Notes under the pieces: model-generated | The model's database searches: none | What the model saw: only the letters and a program-made list of their open reading frames with translations | What the model was told of the DNA's origin: nothing | Made by a program: the position numbers and the translations under genes | Shown here: positions 1 through 10,574 of the stretch, piece by piece | Layout: the number at the start of each line of letters is the position of its first letter | Position numbering within the stretch: the first letter of the stretch is position 1 | Assembly: GCA_022385805.1 (NCBI GenBank) | Contig: MU277686.1 | Location: 70,249-134,248 of the forward strand | Direction: 5' to 3' | Origin: Pilatotrama ljubarskyi | Lineage: Eukaryota; Basidiomycota; Agaricomycetes; Polyporales; Polyporaceae | DNA: 64,000 nucleotides

Positions 1-1184
1 GACCCTAGTACGTAGTACGTGTCAGTACCAACGGAGGCGAGATGCGCAGTCGTGCTCATACTCAACAGGCTGTCCGTGTCAACGCGGTGAATGCCTGCGC
101 GTGATCAGATAATCTACCCTTTACCGGAGCCCGACCAACACTTCTCTGTCAAGGACTTGCGGCTACCATCTCGTCTTATCAATCATTTCTCAGCTGGTGT
201 TCTCAGTCGATGCCACCGCGAGGCGCAGTCATCCTTCTCCAAAGACATGTATGGTATCCTACGAGCTGCGAGCCGACTTATGACCGCATTACTTATGTGA
301 GCAGCAAGCAGGGCAAACCAGCCAGGAACGATGACCGTTCCGAGGGCATCTAGGCGCTATATTCAGTTACGCCGCCAAACTCCCGGTATGGAGCATGTAA
401 AACCGAGCCTGTTTGGTGAAGGTGTGCTCCGTCGAAGTCGTAGCGTGAGCGTAATTGCTTTCCTTCCTTCTGTGTGTATGTGTGTGGCAGGTGTATTATG
501 GGGTTCTGAGAGCTATCACCGGTGCAAGCGTACACCAGGCTGGCACAAGTGCTGAACTCGCCAATGATGGCGGCTTCGCCCCGTGCCATGTACTCAGTGC
601 CCAACTTACGTTGGTTTTGTACGAGCATTGATACCGGATGCTGATGAACTCTGAAAGTACACAACCCGGGAGCCAAACAACTGACCGCGAACACCTTGCG
701 GGCGGAAGGTTTGCTTGGTCCCGCCCTACCGCCGAAAAGGTAGCAGATTCCATTGCCGAAAGACGAGCCCTTTTGCCCAGCCAATACGCAACTTAGCACT
801 TCCACTCGATACTGCCATAAGGGAGTCACCATCGTGCTCTATGGGAGGTCTCCGTGATATCCGACCGGCGCGTGCTGAGTCGTAGTAGCGGGCTGTTAAT
901 CACTTAACTGACAGGCTTACGCAGTACGATCTAGGATATTACGGTGTTCTGTGATATATTTTAAGCTCCGAGTGCCACTGAAACTCAGAGAGAGAAGAGT
1001 GTATATTTGTGCGAAACTGGACGGAGGGGGATCGAGCCTGCTTCGGGGATCCCGGCCAGATCTCGAACGAAGTGACCTTCCTTTCTGGGACTGACACTCC
1101 TGCACAGCGAAACTCCAAGTGCTCCGCCGTTCCAGGCAAGTTCAACTAAACTCGAGCAGTCATCACCCTTCAGTGTCTCTCGGA
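1..1184. other. Stretch without a recognised gene
   Basis: Only short open frames on both strands, none with a recognisable domain, and no splice pattern I could connect into a gene. No repeat or RNA gene was noticed. Confidence 0.5.
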
Positions 1185-1918
1185 ATGGCCTCTTTAGACG
1201 TAACACAACAGCAATGCGGTCCCTTACGAGTACTCTTTGACAAATCGTCTCTCCCCGACCATGACACTGCCGAGACGGCGGCGGCGACACGCGCGACGAT
1301 CGCTGCGATTCTTCCAACGAAGGGTACGCCAGAGCTTGCGAAGCTTGGGCTATCGTTCGCCATAGTTCCGTCTACCCTCGACGCTCGTGATGTTGCCCCG
1401 CCTCTGCAGCGTTATCTCAAAGACCTGACCGTTTGCGCCAACGCGGCTGCGGCGTCCCTCGCCTGTGGTAGTATCCTCGCCGGGCATACGAGCGAGGCCG
1501 ACGAGTTTGGGGACATTGCGATCTGGCTCGGAAATGCCGAGTATGGTCGGGGACACGAGCTCGACGCCTTAATGTCGCTTGGGCTCCAGCCCCTAGTGAG
1601 CGCAGAAGGTGAAGTTGAGGTGTGTTCACAACGCATCTATACGGCACCAGGCTGCCGTACCCCTCCTCATGCTGAATATCGCCACGTCTTCTGTAGGAGG
1701 TGAAAATATCGCCACATTCCGGCCTTCCTATTACCGTACACGCACCTGACGATGCGAACGCTGAGGTGGCGCGGCTTCGCGAGCTGCTCCATCGTTTGGC
1801 GGACCCCCGTATCTTCTGCACCAGAGCGAGTCTCAGCGTATACCTCCTACTGGGACGCTACGAGGCAGGAGTCGAGGCAGGGTGGGCAGGCCTTCTTGGC
1901 GTGGGCGTTGAGTCCTAG
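1185..1918 (+). CDS. Hypothetical protein, two exons
   Basis: I do not recognise this protein. The model starts at ATG 1185. Exon 1 is 1185-1595 (137 codons), followed by a GTGAGC donor, an intron at 1596-1696 ending in TGTAG, and exon 2 at 1697-1918 (74 codons with stop). Both exons are whole multiples of three and join in phase 0, giving about 210 residues with GC-rich, coding-like codons. The middle is rich in Ala, Leu and Asp, with no clear signal peptide, membrane segment or metal motif. The intron is longer than most in this window (101 nt). It has no close neighbour: the next gene is about 3 kb away. It could be a real lineage-specific gene, a decayed gene or a chance open frame; the consistent splice phase is the only argument for it. 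Confidence 0.35.
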
Positions 1919-4900
1919 GTGAAACTAGTCACCTCACCTTCGCATGCCTGCTCCTGACAGACTCTTGCAAGAGCATCCCGAGAACCTTACGCCTGGCAAT
2001 ATCGGCCGAAACGTTCTGCTCTCACGGCTAGCACGATAGGGCCGACATGTGGGCGCTGGCGCACGAGGTAAAGCTGTGTACCGCCGGTACGCCCTCGTGT
2101 TCTCAGTGGAACGGGTGTCTCACTACGCTCACAATAGATGCATCGCCTCATCAAGCCTCTTAGTCCGGACTCCGCGCGCATGGCCTCAGCGAGAACCCGC
2201 CCGGTGTCTCTAGCCATCCTTGAATTTGACTGCCCTGCTTCGACACCCTGTTCCTCCGTACGACCTTTGAAAGCAGTGTGCGGATCCTCGTCAAGGCCTT
2301 CTGTGCCTTCAGAGCGCCCTGCTTCCCGCGACATCGTGATTTGCAAGGGCCTGTATGTTCCGACTGGTCTAGGAGGTGCTCGCCCGTAATACACATACGA
2401 GGGCTCGCACGCGCGATACCGAAACACGTCGACTTGCTGGCTCGAGCACACTATGGCCCGCGACGCTCTGAATCACCTCACCTGAGGTAGGCGCATGACC
2501 CCCATCGACCTACGAGGTCCGATGAAGCGCCGTCGTCATGGAGCGAGAGGAGCAGCGAAACACAGAGAAGTGAGCCGTTCTCCAATTCAAATACAACACT
2601 CCCCGCTCTCCCCACACATACGATGCCAATCCTTCCCGATGGTAATCTCCATACCGCCGACGCCCCCATCGCGCTGGGCGCTGGCGCCAGAGATCAGGGC
2701 TAGGGTTGATGACTGGTTGATGCTGAGGTCGGCAAGGCACCCGTTCCGCACTCGATGGAGGAATCAAGGAAACTGGAGTTGTCGAGCGGCTTCGGCTTCC
2801 GAATGTGCGCCCGAGGGATCTCCCGCTCACCGCCCCCAGGGGAGAGAAGCACAGAGCGCTTGAGAACTTCGGGTTTGCGTTGATGTGATGGATTTCTCGC
2901 AGGTCCGGGCCAGGAGTTGACTTCGCCCTCCGAGGGCTGCGACGCTCGGGTAAGGGCTCCTCGGAGACGGTAAAGGTGCGCCTTGTGTTCCAGCCTCGCG
3001 AGCAGTTTGAAGAGTGATGCGCCGCGCGCTGGCATATCATAATCCTGCAGACGTATCGCTGCCTGTCAATGCCGTCAAGTCACCCTCTCCAGCGACCTTG
3101 CGCATAGTACTGGAACGTGGGCTGCGGCGGTCTATGATCTTCTACTGTATGAGCTGTTTACTAAATCAGAGCACCGCGCAGTCAAGCTTTCCTGTTATCA
3201 GTTTCCCGCATGTTCAGAGTCGGTAGCTCTTACACGTGAATGAAGCGCGCCTCCCTCAGCCGAGACGTGTGGTCCACGCAGGCTGAGGCAGGCTGACCGA
3301 CTGCCAAGTGTGCCGCCCGGAATTGGAGTTCAGAATCTACCCGATATCGGATATCAATGTCGCGAAGCCCGACTCCGGTCGGGCGGATCACCTTGGTCTG
3401 CACAGGGTGACGGCGGCGAGAAAAGGGTCCAAGGAAGGCGCAGTCTGGCCGCTAGAGCCTGCTAGAGCGAGTGATCGAGTCCTCATGCAGGTGGTGCTCA
3501 ACGACGGGCTGGAGCAATTGCAGGTCGTTGGAGGGCATTTCCCAGCGACAGATGCTGGCGACAACGATGTTCTTCAGAACTCCGCGATTTCGTGAACGTT
3601 GGCAGGTGTGACGCATTGCAATTTGCGCCTCAAGCCTCTTTCCGAGGCAGTCTTGAGGCATGCTTCACAGAAGGTTTGCGAGCAAGCTGCGAACTGGGCT
3701 CCGGTACAGTAAGATAGCCGGTGGGCGGGCGAGGCGCACCGATCATAATTCATCTTGGATGCCTCCGGATTTGTACGTCTCAGAGAAGGGGTCAAAATCC
3801 ATAGTGGGCGATACTTCAAGAACTGTAGGCATGGATTCGTCATGCCCCGGATTTGGGAGATGCTAGCGGCCGCGGCAACCCGGGGCGATAGAGGTACCGG
3901 GTGCAGCCTCGCAGGTCTGGCTCATGCTGCGGTGCCAAAAGCCTGGCACTTAAGTATGGACAGCAATGTAACAATGTCCGGATGCCTCTGGCAAGGCGAT
4001 TCCACAAGGCCCCCTAGTGCTCTAGAACCCAAGACTACCTAACATCAATTAGAGCTGTGGACCCTGCAATTCAACAGACCGTGCACGATGAAATAGCACA
4101 TGCAGCGGAATGATGCTAGCACGACGGGCAATGGCCCATATTCCCCGCCAGAATATGGCCAGAACATTGGTTCGAGTTTGTACTCCTTTTCCCGGAAGGA
4201 ATACGTTGGTGAAATGTCCGTGGCAGCGAGCTCCGCACTTAAAACTCTTTGTTATCCGCATACAAAGACATACTTACTCGGGTTAGTACGATTACGGGGT
4301 TTTTCCCGACCCCGAACATGATAGCGACAGCAGAACAATCCCTATACTTCTGCAGGGATTTCTCCCTTCGGAATATCGGCCAATGCCCGTCGTGTACCGA
4401 TCGAAAGAAAATATCCTCGGAAGCAGCGGCTTAGACCACGAGTCCAGCCTTCCATGGCATGCCTGACAGGTTACGTCGTCAACAATGCCGTCATGAATTT
4501 ATTCGATCGTCCGGGGTTCTAGGCTTCACGGGCAGCTCGGAGGGACTCTCTGTAGGTGCGCAAGATTAGGGTTGACAGATCGGAGGCGAGAATACATCCC
4601 AGCGCTGTGAGAGCATGTAGATGAATCCGGAGAAGCTCGGATCATGGTTCTATGTAATTCTGAGTCCCGTGTAGTGCCAATGGATTGTCACACTTTGCTC
4701 ACTCAAGCACGTAGGTAGACGACCCAGAGAAGAGGTGGGGGAGAGCAGCCATGCGCACCTGACAGATCTTTCGCTCCGCCGCGAAGCGCAACGCGGCTTC
4801 GATGTTTGGCAGAAGCCTCCATTCTGTACAGCAGCCGATGGTGGCCACATTGGTCCTGAATAAACACACATAAAGCAGTCCTTCTGCATGGAAGCAAATT

Positions 4901-5080
4901 CGGACGGCGGAAAACCTGCGCAACGCGTTCATGGCAATATTCATATAATTCACGGGCGAACCTCGGAGGAACACCCGATCTCTGGGCGCCTTTCCCTTTC
5001 CGGAGTTCAGATCTCAGATCAGCGCCGTTCCTGAACGAACCTGTGGCTAGCGGGCGCCTACCGTCTCATCCCCGTGTACG
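1919..5080. other. 3.2 kb without a recognised gene
   Basis: Both strands carry many open frames of 60-180 codons, but none shows a domain, consistent splicing or coding-like codon use that I could defend. This resembles the gene-poor accessory stretches seen elsewhere in the window. Confidence 0.5.
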
Positions 5081-6319
5081 ATGTCGACTACGACGAGCAG
5101 CACTCCGAACGCAGCAACGGCCAACGCGCCCGATGCTTCTGCGCCAGGGGCGATGCCCCCGCCAGCCCTTCCTTCATCCGGTGCTCCAGAAACGACTTCG
5201 ACGGCCGCTAGTCTCCCGCTTTCCAACCTTCAAACGCTGCGCAATCACATCCAGACCCTGACCGACCTAAACACCCGTCTGCAGACCTTGCGTCACATTC
5301 CTGCCTTGCTGCTAAGACCACCTTCTGGTGTACACGCGCTTCCCCAAGCGTCGCTTCTTCGCCATGAGTTTCAAGAACTCAAGGAGATTGCGGAGTCCGT
5401 GCGGTCCCCAAAAGTTCAAGATGCACTGAAAGCCGCGCGCAGCAGCGAAGCTGCAGAACCCAAGATTGTTGGGTTCGACGTCCGACGCGACAGCTTGAAA
5501 CGAAGGCATGTCCACAAGTCTCGCTCCCAGTCCGATAGCATTTATTGAATACGATCGCCCTCTCCTCGCGGACCATCTTGGTCCCCAGACGTCCCCCGTC
5601 TCCGGAATCCCCGCAGCCCTACCGTGCAACGGGGCCAAAGAGCAGCACGTTCCTTCCGCATGGAGACGCTAGTGCGGCGCCCACAACTCTGGATGGTTTG
5701 CCCGCATACATCCGAGAGTACAACAGCTCAAGCGAGCACAAGCTGCACATCGTCGCACCTAAGAAAGGCCGTCCTCTGCAGTGTCCGATTTTATTACGAT
5801 TTCTCATTCCGGACGTCATTGTCGTCTACTTGACCCTCGAGCGGTCCGCCGCCGAGGAACAGACTCTCATTGTGGCAAGTGCGACGGCTTTTGGGCCCCG
5901 CGAGCAGGTAGATTTTGTGGCCATTCTATTCACGGGCCGACAGGCTTCCTCACGACGTTACGGTTTCTAGAAGCCCACACATTCGCAATCCGACTACAGT
6001 GTGTATCAGCAACTAACCCAGCAATTGGCTCGAGTGCTTCAATCCGAGCCGTGGGCACCATTGCAAGCCGTCGTGGTAAGTCGAGTTCGCCGTGCCATGG
6101 GCCCGAACTAGCGGTCAGATCTTCACCTTCCCTATGCTAACGACTTTACAGAACCTCTTGAGTTCGTATCACAACTTGTTCACCGAGCCATGTACGGTAT
6201 GCGGACGCGTGCTCTCATCGGACGTCCACACCCCTCCTGTGGTCCGCGTCCGGAGAGAACCGACCGCGGACCTGCCGTCGGAGTGGGGCGTTCATCATGT
6301 TGCGTGCAAATGGCGGTAG
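5081..6319 (+). CDS. MED27: Mediator complex subunit MED27
   Basis: MED27 is a subunit of Mediator, the nuclear complex that links transcription factors to RNA polymerase II. The diagnostic part is the last exon (6152-6319). It encodes a Ser-Tyr-x-x-Leu-Phe segment, a CTVCGR cysteine pair and a closing HHVACK, matching the small zinc-binding C-terminus of MED27. Exon 1 starts at ATG 5081 with a Thr/Ser/Ala-rich leader, then a leucine-rich helix (about residues 45-75). Two introns are clear: 5908-5970 and 6076-6151, the latter ending in TTTACAG after a CTAAC branch site. The first intron is ambiguous. The frame must change between about 5468 and 5540; 5480-5538 (59 nt) fits and would give about 346 residues. 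The Pro-rich PPSPESPQPYR stretch follows in exon 2. Identification is good; exon 1-2 joining is uncertain. Confidence 0.85.
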
Positions 6320-7791
6320 TAGTAATCTGGTCCTGTGAGCGACGGTCCGACGTCGACGGCCATCGGACAACTAACGGTACGTCGTATCTGACGTTTTGGG
6401 GTCTAGACGAACGCTATCACCCAACGTCTCTACGATTAGGGGCGCGATCGAAACCAGTATTGTCAAGTGCCCCTCTCCGCCTTGTATCTCCGCGGGATCC
6501 AATATACTGCACCTTTGCCAGGCGGCGCGGTCACGATCGCAGATACCGTAACATGGCCATAAAGATTATCCAATTACTCTTACTCCTGAACTGAGGTTGC
6601 CGAAATCCCTCCACGGGCGGTGTGTTTCGAACTGCAGAGCCACGGAACGGCGGGCCGTCGTGGGCGTCGTCGGAGCTGCGCTTCGCACTCCTGTGATCGC
6701 CCAGGAAGAAGGACGCCGGACTACGCTCTGGATGGTCCCAGGCAATCACCCGATGATGGCACCGCAACACGGCGCGAGAGCGCGGATGCCCACGCGAGCA
6801 ACAAGCCACTGATGATGCGCAAGAGTCGGTGCAGAGAACGGCGACATGTCTGTCAGCGGAGAGTTGGCGGCCGTCAAAGGGGCACAAGGATCGTCTTGTC
6901 GGACTCGGGAAGAAGGCCTGGCCCACGCTGCCTCCGACCTCGGACTGTTGGTCGCGCCACCGAGCCGGTGGCGATGAGCGCTGGGCGGCAACAATTGGAT
7001 GCCACGTGCTTAGGCCTTGTGGGCGATCTCGATCCAGCCACGTTGCGCTCTGCTGACTTCTGCTGATCCTTGGATCCAATCAGAGAACGCCTCAATAGGA
7101 ACGAGGGGACCCTTCGCCAGCCCGTCCCCGTCCATGAGGCTATCTGCCACCCCTCCCAGCCCAGATAAAATCCAAAAAATATGCGGAAATCGCCTCGCGC
7201 TCGGGCAGGTGGACGCAGCCGTCGGAGACGATGGGCTCATCGCGTAGGAAACAGTTTAGCAGCATGAAATACTTCCGAGAGACGCTGATTCGGCGTCGAG
7301 CGGAGAGCGGCAGTTTGTTTTCCAGCAGGTTTTCAGCGTGTTTTGGGTGCCTTGGGTGATGGGCCCAAATGGAGCCACGCAACCGCCCCAGCTTGCTGTT
7401 CGATCGTCGATCGCGTCGTCGGCTTTGTACCGCTCATCATCATCTCGCCCTTCAGCTTAGCATGCCGCCCGCCAACAATACATCATCTCCCCATTTCCAA
7501 CCTTCCCCTCCTGGCCGTCTCCCACCTCCCCGCCTTTCCTCTTTCGTATATCAGGAGCTCCGACCTTTTGTCCATTGCGCCTTATTTGACCCCGTCAGTG
7601 CTTGACACTCTCCTCCCAGCCACGCATCACGCCCCGCGCGCCTTCGCGCCTCACCTACGTCGACAAGCTTGCACCCTCACCGCGATCTTGCGCCCGTTGC
7701 TTCAATCAAGCTTGCGTCTGTTGTACCAAACATTCTTCCAACTCTCTTCGACATCTTGAACGGTCCCCGCTTTCTCTGAGATTTTATCAAG
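6320..7791. other. Intergenic region and pyrimidine-rich leader of the medA-like gene
   Basis: No gene is recognised on either strand. From about 7420 to 7790 the plus strand is strongly C/T-rich with few G residues. This is typical of promoters and long 5' leaders of fungal regulatory genes, and it runs straight into the medA-like start. Short upstream open frames occur in it. Confidence 0.45.
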
Positions 7792-9893
7792 ATGCTTTCG
7801 GCGCTCGCGTCAAGTCAGCACCCACCACACATGCTCTATAACGCTGCTTCCTGCTCCTACAACCGCCCATCTTCCATTCTCTCCGGTCCCCAGCACGTCA
7901 GTCAACATTCCGCCGGGATGCATGGAAAGTCCCCAATCATGGCTGGTGTGTCCAATTTCCTGTCTCAGACTCTATCCGAGTAACGGCTCATCCTCTCCCG
8001 TTACGCCCAGCGTCCTACGACGCCGCACTTTTAAGAGCTCGAGGATGCATAGTCTCACAAGGCCAAATGTTTCGCGTCTACGGTTACACCCCCTCCGAGG
8101 GCCCTGCTGGCTCGTCCATCGTCGTCAATGTCCACTTCAACCTCGTCAGCACCGAGACGACGTTCCTCCGGATCGTCGTAGGCAACCGCGCCCTCAGCAC
8201 CACCGTACGGCAGTCTCAGGACCGCCGGTTCGGCGAATGGGAGCTCGAGGCTGTGATCCCCGAGCTCGAGACTACGTCCTCAGGCAGCTCGTCCGATTCC
8301 ACCGCCGTGCCACTCACAGTCCAGGCATTGAACGGATCGAACGACACTCTGGACTCGGTGACCTTTGGCAACTTCACGTACTCCCTCCGTCGTATGTACA
8401 TCGCTCGTCATCATTGTCCTGTCACTGACAGAGCCCATACAGGCCTCGCGCCGTCACCCGTCATGGTGTGCAAGGGACAAAGCGCGGACGACTTCAGCTT
8501 CGTGCGCCCCTCCTCGGCCCCAGGTACTCCCGACGTGAAGCCAGCTGGCTCTTCCCTGCCCATCGTCACGCGCAAGTCCACGCGGCCCACAACAGGCAGC
8601 GGCACCTCGCGTCCACGCGCTCTCAATGCGACGATGTCCTCCAAGGACGTCCAGTCGGCGCGCGGCCAGCTCAAGAAGCAGTCTCTCATCCGCGCCCGAC
8701 GCTCCGGCTCTGATGAAGACGATGCCGACAACGCGTACCGTGCCGTTCTCCAAATCGAGACCCCTCTAGACGCCGTAGCCGAACTACGCGACTGGGACCC
8801 CGAGGAGAGGCGCATGGGTCGGCGTCTCGTCCGCTTCTCTCGTGTCCAGGAGGGCTGCACCCTACGCGTGGCCTGTGAGGCAATTCGGCCTTCAGAGTAC
8901 ACGGACGGCGACACCGTTGTCTCATGCATATATCGCCCCGCTGACGCTACCGGCCCCGGCGACAATCCCGTCTCCAAATGCTGCATCACCTCCGTCGACA
9001 TTATCTTCCTGCTCGAGTGCCTTGTTGGCGACATCTTCAATATCGAGGAGAAGAACCGCATCCGCCGCAACCTTGAGGGTTTCCGTCCGAAGACGGTTTC
9101 GAAGAACAAGGTCGGGACGGAGGCGTTCTTCCAGAAGATCATGGACTTCCCGGCACCGAAGCCGAGGAACATCGAGAAGGACGTGAAGGTGTTTGACTGG
9201 GCGGTGCTTCCTCAAGCACTTGATAAGATCATTTCGAAATACGTAAGTCTTTTCGATTTCATCTCCCCTAAGGCCCTGTACTTACGTTGTTTACAGACTT
9301 TGTATCCTGCCAAACAACAGGACAGCGCCTCGAGTTCCCCTGAGGCTTCGCCCACACCCGTTTCAATGTCCCCAGACCTGTCGCAGTCCTCCAGCGCCAC
9401 GCCCTACTCAGCGTCCTCGTCCCCGCAACCGGAACATTCATCCCCCGCTCCCTCCATGGAGCAGTCGTACTTCTCCTACCATCCGCCCAGCTACCATCGG
9501 TCGCAGTATGCGTCGGGATCCATGGATACGCTGGACAACTCCTACGTCACCGCTACCGCTCTGTCATCTGCGGGTGCCTACGACGTTCTTCTGCCCTCAC
9601 ACTCGACGACGCCGACGCCGTCGCCGCTCATCCCGACGCCCATCGACTCGCCTCACTTGTCCGGAAGCTCTTCGATGACTCTCCAATACGCCTCCGCAAA
9701 CGAGTACATGGATTCGTCGCACTCGATGTATCAGTCCTCCCTCATGGATCACGAGGGTGGGTACGGACACGGGGGCGTCTACTCCCTAGGCTCTGGCGGT
9801 GCGTACGACGCGGTGGACTACCACTCTCTACGCGACCACGGCGTAAAGATCTCCCCTGCCTCCGAGCTGCAGGACTCGCATGCGTACCTGTAG
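7792..9893 (+). CDS. medA: MedA (Medusa)-like developmental transcription regulator
   Basis: MedA-family proteins are nuclear regulators of conidiation, adhesion and development in filamentous fungi; Ustilago Med1 is a basidiomycete relative. The model has four exons: 7792-7945, 8011-8391, 8443-9242 and 9297-9893, giving 643 residues with all phases consistent. I chose ATG 7792 over the internal ATG 8067 because splicing 7946-8010 joins the frame directly into the conserved SYDAALLRARG segment. Residues about 70-170 form the beta-rich N-terminal domain beginning GYTPSEGP. The family signature lies near residues 370-445 and includes EEKNRIRRNLEGFRP, FPAPKPRNIEKDVKVF and a final KIISKY. The C-terminal 200 residues are a Ser/Pro/Thr-rich low-complexity tail. 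The 51-nt intron at 8392-8442 keeps the frame open if retained. The long C/T-rich leader suggests translational or complex transcriptional control. Confidence 0.9.
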
Positions 9894-10574
9894 AATACCA
9901 TGGCGCCAAACACGGCGCGCCGCACTTATTCCTCTCACTTTTGCATTCCTCGACATCTCGCACGCATTTTTTGGTCTGTACATGTAGCCTTAGATGACTG
10001 ATCCCGCGTCCCCCTTCTTGCCCTCATCACGCTCAATGCTCACTCCCGGTTGCCTGGCTATCATTATACCTCTGACGTCCTATGAGCCAACCGTTATTTA
10101 TCTTCAACTAGTCTTGACCTCGCATATACCTTATGTACAGCTTGTCGACGGCCTTGCTGTGGGCTTGTACTTTGCTCATAATACGAGAATCTCGTTCCAT
10201 TTATCTCCGCGTCCCACCTAGGCGCCGATCTTCGATGCGCGGTGGACATCGTTTAACGTTTTGACCTCCGGGCAACCTGTCAGGATCGAGATTGCCAGCG
10301 GCAGCTCGCAGTTGGACGTCTCGTTCCGAGACCAACATTTTTTCACATCATTATATGCCCAATTTGCGGATCTCCGAACAGTGGCTGTAGAACTCGGAGG
10401 GTATTATGGATAGCTACACTGTACAACATTAGACAACAAAGATCCGGATACATGCAGCAGACGGTCCGCGGGGAAAGCAAACGAAGGTATACGTTAGATC
10501 AAATGCACGGAAAGAGGAACGAACGAAACCAAGGACGACCAGTCAAGCACCGCATATGCAGCAGCTCCGCAGCA
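9894..10574. other. 3' region between two convergent genes
   Basis: The medA-like and DOCK genes converge here. Nothing else was recognised; this probably holds their 3' untranslated regions. Confidence 0.5.

Noticed and set aside
6531..7079. 182-codon minus-strand open frame between MED27 and the medA-like gene
   Set aside because: No domain, no splice partner, low-complexity basic composition.
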